The notes under the pieces were generated by a model, which saw only the letters and a program-made list of their open reading frames with translations, searched no databases and was not told where the DNA came from. The translations under genes were made by a program, and so were the position numbers. DNA of 64,000 nucleotides from an uncultured Collinsella sp. GTDB taxonomy: Bacteria; Actinomycetota; Coriobacteriia; Coriobacteriales; Coriobacteriaceae. Positions 58,149 to 64,000 of this stretch are shown here, in pieces. The stretch lies in contig CATYVH010000003.1 in assembly GCA_958413765.1 (NCBI GenBank), positions 1 to 64,000 of the forward strand, given 5' to 3'. Position 1 is the first letter of the stretch; the number at the start of each line of letters is the position of its first letter.

Positions 58149-59327
58149 TTACTTACCGTTGACGATGCGCTCGACGTCGGAAGCGATCATGAACTCCTCG
58201 TCCGTGGGGATGACGAAAATCTTGACCTTGGAATCCTTGGCAGACAGGCACCAAGCGCCGTCGCCGCGCAGAGCATTGCGGGCATGGTCCATCTTGACGC
58301 CCATAAAGGCCAGACGATCGGCCACGCCAGCGCGGACAGCCGGAGCGTGCTCACCGATGCCGGCGGTAAAGACCAGGGTGTCCATGCCGCACATGGAAGT
58401 GGCCATCTCGGCGGCCTTGGCGGCAATCTTGTAGACGAACATATCGAAGGCGAGCTGGGCCTCGGGGTCGCCGGCAGCGGCGAGCTCCTCGACGTTGCGG
58501 CAGTCGTTGGTCTTGCCGCCGGTCACAGCCAAAAGGCCGGACTTCTTGTTCATCATCTCGTCGACCTCGTCGAAGGTGTAGCCGCCTTCGCGCTGCAGGT
58601 AGCACACGGTAGCAGGGTCGATGGAGCCGCAGCGGGTGCCCATCATGACACCGTCGAGCGGCGTCAAGCCCATGGTGGTGTCCATGCACTTGCCGTCCTC
58701 GATGGCGCACAGGGAAGCGCCGGAACCGATGTGGCACACGACGACCTTGCGAGCCTCGCCGTTGGTCATTTCGGCAACCTTCTTGGAGATGTAGCGGTAG
58801 CTGGTGCCGTGGGCGCCGTACTTACGAATGTGCAGCTTGTCGCAGACGTCCTTGGGCAGGGCGTAAGTCTTGGCGACCTCGGGCATGTTGAAGTGGAAAG
58901 CAGTGTCGTAGACCGTGACGTTGGGCAGGTCGGGATACTGCTCCAGGCAGTACTCGATAACGTTGGCCTCGGGGTTGTTGTGCAGCGGGGCGAGCGGGGC
59001 AACCTCGCGAATCTTGGCGAGGACGTCCTCGTCGACGAGGGAGGAATCGCCGAAGTACCAACCGCCCTGAACGATACGGTGGCCGATGCCCTCGATCTTG
59101 ACGCCGTTGGCCTCGAGGTCCTTCAAGACGACCTCGATGGCGACCTTGTGGTCGGGGAACTCGATGTTCTCGGTCACCTTCTTGGAACCGTTGGCAGCGT
59201 GGGTGAAGGTACCGCCGGTAAAGCAGACGCGCTCGCAGGAGCCCTTTGCAGACACCTTGTGGGACTTGGTATCGATGACCTGATACTTAAGGGTCGAAGA
59301 TCCTGCGTTGACGACCAGAACGTTCAT
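58149..59327 (-). CDS. ackA: acetate kinase, paralogue 2
   Basis: A 392-residue acetate kinase with the same motif order as its neighbour: VNAGSSTLKYQVID, GHRIVQGGWYF, YDTAFHFNMPEVAKTYALP, HIGSGASLCAIEDG (GSG where the neighbour has GNG), MMGTRCGSIDPATVCYL and FTAGIGEHAP. HIGSGAS in place of HLGNGAS is a substitution in the ATP-site loop worth noting. It has its own upstream gap and downstream terminator, so the two kinases can be expressed separately. The start at 59327 is preceded by GGGAGAC. Confidence 0.94.
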   Translation of the reverse strand: MNVLVVNAGSSTLKYQVIDTKSHKVSAKGSCERVCFTGGTFTHAANGSKKVTENIEFPDHKVAIEVVLKDLEANGVKIEGIGHRIVQGGWYFGDSSLVDEDVLAKIREVAPLAPLHNNPEANVIEYCLEQYPDLPNVTVYDTAFHFNMPEVAKTYALPKDVCDKLHIRKYGAHGTSYRYISKKVAEMTNGEARKVVVCHIGSGASLCAIEDGKCMDTTMGLTPLDGVMMGTRCGSIDPATVCYLQREGGYTFDEVDEMMNKKSGLLAVTGGKTNDCRNVEELAAAGDPEAQLAFDMFVYKIAAKAAEMATSMCGMDTLVFTAGIGEHAPAVRAGVADRLAFMGVKMDHARNALRGDGAWCLSAKDSKVKIFVIPTDEEFMIASDVERIVNGK

Positions 59328-59380
59328 ATGTCTCCCTACTAACAGGCGGTGTGGCGCCGCCAGATTACATACGCTTCAAT

Positions 59381-59414
59381 AATAAACCCAAACGCCCTCG
59401 CGCTCGGGTTTATT
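59381..59414 (-). terminator. terminator of the xseA-xseB-HIT genes
   Basis: AATAAACCC and GGGTTTATT form a perfect 9-bp outer stem around a GC-rich interior; both strands have T-rich ends. It lies between the HIT gene stop and the ackA start. Confidence 0.75.
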
Positions 59415-59474
59415 GCGTTGATATATAAGTTATCGATGCCTGAGCTTCCGTTTCAATGCAAGGAAGAAGCGCCC

Positions 59475-59810
59475 TCAGATGAGGTTCTCGCCCAGGTTCT
59501 TGCCGCCGAGGACGTGCATGTGGAAGTGCATGACGGTCTGGCCTGCGTTAACGCCCTTGTTGGAGATGACGCGGAAACCGTCCTCCAGACCCTTGGCCTT
59601 GGCGACCTCCTGGATGGCGTGAGCCATGGCGCCCATGGTCTCGGCGGGCACGTCATCGGCGATGTCGCTGTAGTGCTTCTTGGGGATCACGAGCGTGTGG
59701 ACCGGCGCCTGGGGGTTAAGGTCATCGAACGCGATGACCTGGTCGTCCTCATAGACAACGGTCGAGGGGATCTCGTGGTTGGCAATTTTGCAGAAGATGC
59801 AATCGCACAT
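59475..59810 (-). CDS. HIT family nucleotide-binding protein (HinT-like)
   Basis: A 111-residue HIT protein. Zinc-site cysteines CDCIFCKI are at the start, then FDDLNPQAPVHTLVIPKKHY, and the histidine triad is in QTVMHFHMHVLGGK. HinT enzymes hydrolyse AMP-lysine or phosphoramidates. GAAAGGA precedes the ATG. It is downstream of xseB in the same direction. Confidence 0.93.
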   Translation of the reverse strand: MCDCIFCKIANHEIPSTVVYEDDQVIAFDDLNPQAPVHTLVIPKKHYSDIADDVPAETMGAMAHAIQEVAKAKGLEDGFRVISNKGVNAGQTVMHFHMHVLGGKNLGENLI

Positions 59811-59859
59811 GATTGGTTCCTTTCTCGCAGACCAAGGTAATTATATTTGGTCGGAATGG

Positions 59860-60126
59860 TTAGAACGAGAGACTGTCGTCGGTGTTGGCGGCTTCGCCGT
59901 CGGCGAGCACGTCGTTGCCGTCGACGTCCTTAAGGAGCACCGAGACCTTCTGCTCGGCATCGGACAGGCGGGTGCGCAGACTCTTGAGGAGCTCGACGCC
60001 GCGGGTGTAGCTCTCGAGCGACTCCTCGAGCTCCATATCGCCCGACTCCAAGCTGCGGATGATGAGCTCCAGCTCCTGCGAGGCCTGCTTGTACGTAAGC
60101 TGCTCGACCGGGGTCTTCTCTGCCAT
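59860..60126 (-). CDS. xseB: exodeoxyribonuclease VII small subunit
   Basis: An 88-residue protein with the XseB coiled coil: LTYKQASQELELIIRSLESG, then ELEESLESYTRGVELLKSLRTRL and an acidic C-terminal tail of about 25 residues. It forms the coiled stem that binds XseA. GAAAGGA is just upstream, and it lies 42 nt after the xseA stop. Confidence 0.92.
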   Translation of the reverse strand: MAEKTPVEQLTYKQASQELELIIRSLESGDMELEESLESYTRGVELLKSLRTRLSDAEQKVSVLLKDVDGNDVLADGEAANTDDSLSF

Positions 60127-60168
60127 ATCTGTTTCCTTTCCTAAGGGTCTATCACTGTGAAACGCGGC

Positions 60169-61638
60169 CTACTCGACCGCATTGACGGTTGCCGACACGT
60201 TGCCGTCCGCCATGCGCACGCGGATGGCGTCGCCCGGCTTAAAGGTCTTGACGCTCGTAGCCACATCATCATCGCTGTACGCTATGGAGTAACCGCGGGC
60301 AAGCACCTTGAGCGGCGACAAGGCATCGAGCGAGGCTGCCGCACGGCCCAGGTCGGATGCGGGTTTGCTGAGCATCGTACGTCCCTGATGCTCCAGACGG
60401 GAACTCGCGAGCGTGATCGCATGGCGCTTGCCATCGAGCCCCGAGGTGCTTGCGATCAAGCGCTCGGGCAGACGCTCGAAGTTGGAGCGGAAGGCCCCAA
60501 CCGAACGCGTTATGGCGCCGGACAGACGATCGGCCGTCAGGGCAAGCTCGGACTCGCGGCGCTCGACCATAAACGTTGGGTCGTTGAGGCACGGGCGGCG
60601 CGCGGCTGCATCGAGCGCGTCGCCCAGTCGAGCCGTATAGGTGTCCCAGGCGCGGCGACCGCGCTGATCGAGCATCTCCAGGTCGACCTGATCCGACCCA
60701 ATCATCGAAGCCATCGCGGCGCCCAGACGCTGATGACGCGCCTCGAGCACGTCGGCCAACTCCGTCATAGCCGGCGCCACCGATTCTGCCGCCGCCGTTG
60801 GCGTGGAGGCGCGGCGGTCGCTCACCATGTCGCAAATCGAGGTATCGGGCTCATGCCCAATGCCCGTCACCACGGGCACGGGACAGGCCGCCACCGCACG
60901 GGCAAGCCCTTCGTCGTTAAAGGTCATAAGGTCTTCGAAGGAACCGCCGCCGCGCACCAGCAAAATGCAATCGGGCGCCGGCGTAATGGCGGCGGCGCGG
61001 CGCAAGCCCTCGATGAGCTCGGCGGGCGCACCCTCGCCTTGAACCTTGGCCCCCACGCAGACGAGCTCGACGAGCGGGTTGCGACGGCGCAGCGTACGCT
61101 TGACGTCGTCGATTACGGCGCCCGAAAGCGAGGTGACGACCGCCACACGCGAGCAAAACACCGGAATGCGACGTTTGCGAGCCTCGTCCATCAGGCCCTC
61201 GCGACGCAGCTTTTCGGCCAACTGAGCCACCTGCTGACGCAGCAAGCCCTCCCCCGCCAGCGAGAACGAGCGGGCGACGAAGCTCATGCGACCCGTAGGC
61301 TTGTAGAGATTGAAACTGCCCCTAAAGCTCACCTGCATGCCATCGCGCAAATCGAAGGTGCGCTTGAGATAGGCGCCCTTCCAGATGATGCAGTCGACGG
61401 CCGCCGAGTCGTCCTTGATTTGGAAGTAGCAGTGGCCGCTTCGGGCATTGGGACCGCGGAAACCAGTGACCTCACCCAAAACGCTCAGCTGCGGAATGGC
61501 ATCGAGCGCGCCGGCGGCGATCTCCACCGCTTGGCTCACGCTGAGCTCTTTGCGCTCCTGCTCGTCCGATCCGTCGAACTCGGCGGAAACGGCATTGCCG
61601 GTTAGATTCCAGCCTGCCACGCAGTCCCCTTTCGTCAT
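60169..61638 (-). CDS. xseA: exodeoxyribonuclease VII large subunit
   Basis: A 489-residue protein. An OB-fold domain (about 20-125: LSVLGEVTGFR, SGHCYFQIKDDSAAVDCIIW) is followed by the catalytic domain with VAVVTSLSGAVIDDVKRTL, LLVRGGGSFEDLMTFNDE, RAVAACPVPVVTGIGHEPDTSI and ASTPTAAAESV. With XseB it degrades single-stranded DNA from both ends. The start is uncertain: the ATG at 61638 is given, but a GTG at 61620 with AAAGGGG at good spacing is at least as likely. Confidence 0.94.
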   Translation of the reverse strand: MTKGDCVAGWNLTGNAVSAEFDGSDEQERKELSVSQAVEIAAGALDAIPQLSVLGEVTGFRGPNARSGHCYFQIKDDSAAVDCIIWKGAYLKRTFDLRDGMQVSFRGSFNLYKPTGRMSFVARSFSLAGEGLLRQQVAQLAEKLRREGLMDEARKRRIPVFCSRVAVVTSLSGAVIDDVKRTLRRRNPLVELVCVGAKVQGEGAPAELIEGLRRAAAITPAPDCILLVRGGGSFEDLMTFNDEGLARAVAACPVPVVTGIGHEPDTSICDMVSDRRASTPTAAAESVAPAMTELADVLEARHQRLGAAMASMIGSDQVDLEMLDQRGRRAWDTYTARLGDALDAAARRPCLNDPTFMVERRESELALTADRLSGAITRSVGAFRSNFERLPERLIASTSGLDGKRHAITLASSRLEHQGRTMLSKPASDLGRAAASLDALSPLKVLARGYSIAYSDDDVATSVKTFKPGDAIRVRMADGNVSATVNAVE

Positions 61639-61735
61639 CGTGCACATGGGCTCCGGCCCTGCGCTAATTCAAGTCCAACACATAGTACAGCGCCGCGGGG
61701 ACACAAATCCCCACGGCGCCCGTCGGTCCCATTTG

Positions 61736-62440
61736 TTATCGGTTGGAGTTTCTGTTGTAGCGAGCCATAAGGTAGAGCAGCTGAATAATCGAGGTGAGCG
61801 CCGCGGCCACGTAGGTGAGCGCGGCTGCCGTCAACACCTTCTTGGCACCGTTGACCTGCTTGGAACTCATGCCCGACTGCTCGATATACGCCACGGCGCG
61901 TCGGCTGGCATCGATCTCAACCGGCAGCGTAACCAGCTGGAATAGCACGCTAAACGAGAAGAAGATCAGCGCGAGGGTCGTGAGCCCTGCTATGTTCATA
62001 AACAGGCCCATGAGCAGCACGATGGTCCAAGTGTTCTGGGTAAAGTTGACGACCGGCACGAGGGCGGTGCGTACCTTCATCATGGCATAACCGCTTTGAC
62101 GCTGGGCGGCATGGCCCGCCTCGTGGCAGGCGACGGCAACGCTTGCGACCGACCCGCCAGAACGGTTGGCATCCGACAGATACAGGTTGTTGTCCTGCGG
62201 GTTGTAATGATCAGTGAGCTCACCGGCGACGCCCTTGATACCCACGGCGTTGCAACCGTTGGCGTCGAGCATGCGGCGAGCGACCGTGGCACCCGTGTCG
62301 CCGTCCGAGCGAACCTTGGACCAGGTCTTGTACGTCGAGTTGATATAGCTCTGCGCAGCAAGGCCAAGCACTGTACAAACAAGAACAACCAGCAGGTACA
62401 GCGGGTCGATGCCAAAGCCGTAACCATAGTAATAGGGCAT
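61736..62440 (-). CDS. YugP-type neutral zinc metallopeptidase (membrane)
   Basis: A 234-residue membrane protein of the putative neutral zinc metallopeptidase family (YugP, PF04298). An N-terminal Tyr/Gly-rich start (MPYYYGYGFG) and first membrane helix precede the soluble loop with LTDHYNPQDNNLYLS and the zinc motif HEAGH in ACHEAGHAAQ. Two or three more hydrophobic segments follow, with the third zinc-ligand Glu likely in LPVEIDASRRA. Substrates are unknown. The ATG at 62440 follows GGAGGA. Confidence 0.9.
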   Translation of the reverse strand: MPYYYGYGFGIDPLYLLVVLVCTVLGLAAQSYINSTYKTWSKVRSDGDTGATVARRMLDANGCNAVGIKGVAGELTDHYNPQDNNLYLSDANRSGGSVASVAVACHEAGHAAQRQSGYAMMKVRTALVPVVNFTQNTWTIVLLMGLFMNIAGLTTLALIFFSFSVLFQLVTLPVEIDASRRAVAYIEQSGMSSKQVNGAKKVLTAAALTYVAAALTSIIQLLYLMARYNRNSNR

Positions 62441-62573
62441 GCGAATTCCTCCGAATCGAGTTACACGTTGGAGGCATTCTACCCACTCGCCCAGCCAACG
62501 AGACACCATCGATGTTTTGGCATTGCAACCCTAGAACGTTTGCATCGCTTGGTAAAACCGCGTAACTATATAA

Positions 62574-63707
62574 CTACAAAAGCTCGATTTTGCCGTCTTT
62601 GACCGTAAGACCCATGTTGCCGGAAAGCAGATCGTCCAGGCGCGAACCCACGAGCTCAAAACGCCAGCCTTCGCGCAGGGGGCTTTGCTCAGGATGCTCG
62701 ATGTAATCGGCCAGGTCATCGCGCGAGGCGATAACCGAGGTCGCAACGCCCGAGCGCTCGGCAACCAAGCGAATAAGCGCATACATAAGATCCGTCACGC
62801 TCTCCAGCTCCGGCGAGATCTGGCGATGTCCGCGCACCATGAGCGGCAGGCGATCGTGCGGGCAGCTCGCGCCGCGCTTGATGGCCATGAGCGCGCCGTC
62901 CACATCGCGCTCCCCCAGCTGGTCGGTGCCGCGGATGCTGCGGAACTCCTCAACGCGCACGGGATTGCGCTTAACGAGCGCCAGAAGCGTATCGTCGGAC
63001 ATGACCCACTTGCGTGGGATGTTGCGGCGCTCGGCGCGGTCCTCGCGCCAGGCGGCGAGCTCGCGCGCAATGCCCAGCTGATGGCGGCTGCACGAGTTAA
63101 TGCGCTTGACCTTGCGGAATGCCTCATGGCGGTCGGCGCGGTAGTGCGACTCGTCGGCCAGCGGGCGCAGCTCATCGAGCACCCAATCCACACGACCCAG
63201 CTCGCGTAGGCGGCTCATCATCTCGGTATAGGCAACGATCAGATACTTGACGTCATCGATTGCGTACTCAATCTGCTTATCGGTCAGCGGACGGCGCGAC
63301 CAATCGGTCAGTGACTCGGTCTTGGGCAATGAGACGCCGCAAAACGTCTGCACGAGCGCGCCGTAGGAAATCTGCTGGCGCTCGCCCAAAAAGGCGGCGG
63401 CCACCTGCGTGTCAAAAATGGGACGCGGCAGCACGCCCACGGTATGGAGCATAACCTCCATATCCTGTGAGCAGGCGTGGAAGACCTTGGTCACGCTCTC
63501 ATCGCCCATAAGCTCGGCGAGCGGCGACAGGTCGTCGATCACCAGAGGATCGACCGCGACGCTCTCGGCGGGGGTGGCAATCTGGACCAAGCACAGGCGC
63601 GGGTGGAACGTGCGCTCGCGCAAAAACTCGGTATCGACGGCAATCGCCTCGAACTCGCGGGCGCGCTGGCAAAAGTCGAGTAGAGCCTGATGTGTGGAAA
63701 TGTACAT
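62574..63707 (-). CDS. rnd: ribonuclease D-like 3'-5' exonuclease with HRDC domain
   Basis: A 377-residue protein. The DEDDy exonuclease domain (about 10-175) shows Asp/Glu in AVDTEFLRERTFHPRLCLVQ, the second Asp in FHACSQDMEVML, and the Tyr/Asp motif in LTDKQIEYAIDDVKYL. An HRDC-like region follows at about 205-285 (RELAAWREDRAERRNIPRKWV). RNase D trims tRNA 3' ends. The ATG at 63707 is the family-typical start; the ribosome site is weak (TGGGTTG). A longer form from 63743 is less likely. Confidence 0.9.
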   Translation of the reverse strand: MYISTHQALLDFCQRAREFEAIAVDTEFLRERTFHPRLCLVQIATPAESVAVDPLVIDDLSPLAELMGDESVTKVFHACSQDMEVMLHTVGVLPRPIFDTQVAAAFLGERQQISYGALVQTFCGVSLPKTESLTDWSRRPLTDKQIEYAIDDVKYLIVAYTEMMSRLRELGRVDWVLDELRPLADESHYRADRHEAFRKVKRINSCSRHQLGIARELAAWREDRAERRNIPRKWVMSDDTLLALVKRNPVRVEEFRSIRGTDQLGERDVDGALMAIKRGASCPHDRLPLMVRGHRQISPELESVTDLMYALIRLVAERSGVATSVIASRDDLADYIEHPEQSPLREGWRFELVGSRLDDLLSGNMGLTVKDGKIELL

Positions 63708-63805
63708 ATCAACCCATCGAATAAGGTTAGGCCCGAAAAACACGGGTAGGATATCGGCATTGCCCTACAACTATACTCGGTTAGTCACAGAACGGGAACG
63801 TAAGT

Positions 63806-64000
63806 ATGCGCTGCCTTATCATCCACAACCCGGCATCGGGCCCCAGCTCAGATGAAATCTTCGCATTCACGCACGCCCTTGCACAGGGTGGCGACGAGGT
63901 CGTGATGCGTTTTATCGGCGATGGCATGGAACCCGAGGACGCCGTGGCAGACGTGCGCGAGTTTGATCGCGTGGTGATTTCGGGCGGCGACGGCACCGTC
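63806..64000 (+). CDS. diacylglycerol kinase-like lipid kinase, 5' part only
   Basis: The first 65 codons of a gene cut by the window end. It begins MRCLIIHNPASGPSSDEIF, with the NPASG motif, and reaches VVISGGDGTV, the catalytic GGDGT loop of the DAGK/YegS/BmrU family. Such enzymes phosphorylate diacylglycerol or related lipids. AACGGGAAC lies upstream of the ATG. It diverges from the RNase D gene, with 98 nt between them. Confidence 0.85.
   Translation, partial: MRCLIIHNPASGPSSDEIFAFTHALAQGGDEVVMRFIGDGMEPEDAVADVREFDRVVISGGDGTV

Overview
The window is GC-rich, densely coded DNA from an actinobacterium of the Coriobacteriia type; Collinsella or a close relative is the best guess. The guess rests on the division cluster (FtsZ with SepF, YggT and DivIVA, no FtsA), the arginine deiminase genes, the Pta/AckA acetate route and the codon use. 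It is an inference from gene content, not a database match. I see no rRNA, tRNA, CRISPR array, transposase or phage module.

Layout. 1-4.0 kb: accessory minus-strand genes (pentapeptide repeat protein, SGNH hydrolase, macrodomain/PARG-like protein, Bax-inhibitor-1 membrane protein, small conserved protein). 4.2-6.0 kb: plus-strand Pit phosphate transporter with its DUF47 partner. 6.3-6.8 kb: a nitroreductase with mosaic base composition. 7.0-30.6 kb, minus strand: an almost complete division and cell-wall (dcw) cluster, in transcription order mraZ-rsmH-ftsL-ftsI-murF-mraY-murD-ftsW-murG-murC-murB-ftsQ-ftsZ-pgeF, then the phosphate operon pstSCAB-phoU, then yggS-sepF-yggT-divIVA. murE is missing from its usual place, and the pst operon sits inside the normally contiguous pgeF-yggS-sepF block. 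31-36 kb: xerD-like recombinase, pyrG, a winged-helix protein and a DUF1846 protein. 36.5-43.5 kb: arginine catabolism, with a YfcC-type carrier, ornithine carbamoyltransferase, arginine deiminase, an aminotransferase, and a second arginine deiminase that appears identical over about 1.34 kb of DNA. 44-48 kb: polyphosphate kinase and RlmD. 48-50.3 kb: a low-GC pair of membrane zinc-ribbon proteins, one with a probable poly-G frameshift. 50.4-55.2 kb: DJ-1/PfpI protein, Maf, P1 peptidase, glycosyltransferase and UDP-galactopyranose mutase. 55.5-59.3 kb: pta and two acetate kinase paralogues. 59.5-64 kb: HIT protein, exonuclease VII, zinc metallopeptidase, RNase D, and the start of a lipid kinase cut by the window edge.

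How the genes work together. Three phosphate systems (Pit/DUF47, Pst/PhoU, Ppk1) cover low- and high-affinity uptake and storage. Two ATP-yielding fermentation routes (arginine deiminase, Pta-AckA) suggest an amino-acid- and sugar-fermenting anaerobe. The dcw cluster supplies lipid II synthesis and the divisome; a clear promoter and a MraZ-type operator precede mraZ.

The most unusual non-coding content is a set of long palindromes between genes. It includes a family starting TGGG(A/G)CGGGG, a pair of inverted hairpins with compensatory stem changes beside a remnant of a glycosyltransferase 3' end, and a run of five hairpins in about 350 bp at 36 kb. I did not find a clear new enzyme system or defence system. 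The best candidates for undescribed biology are the arcA promoter motif, the poly-G switch and the palindrome families.
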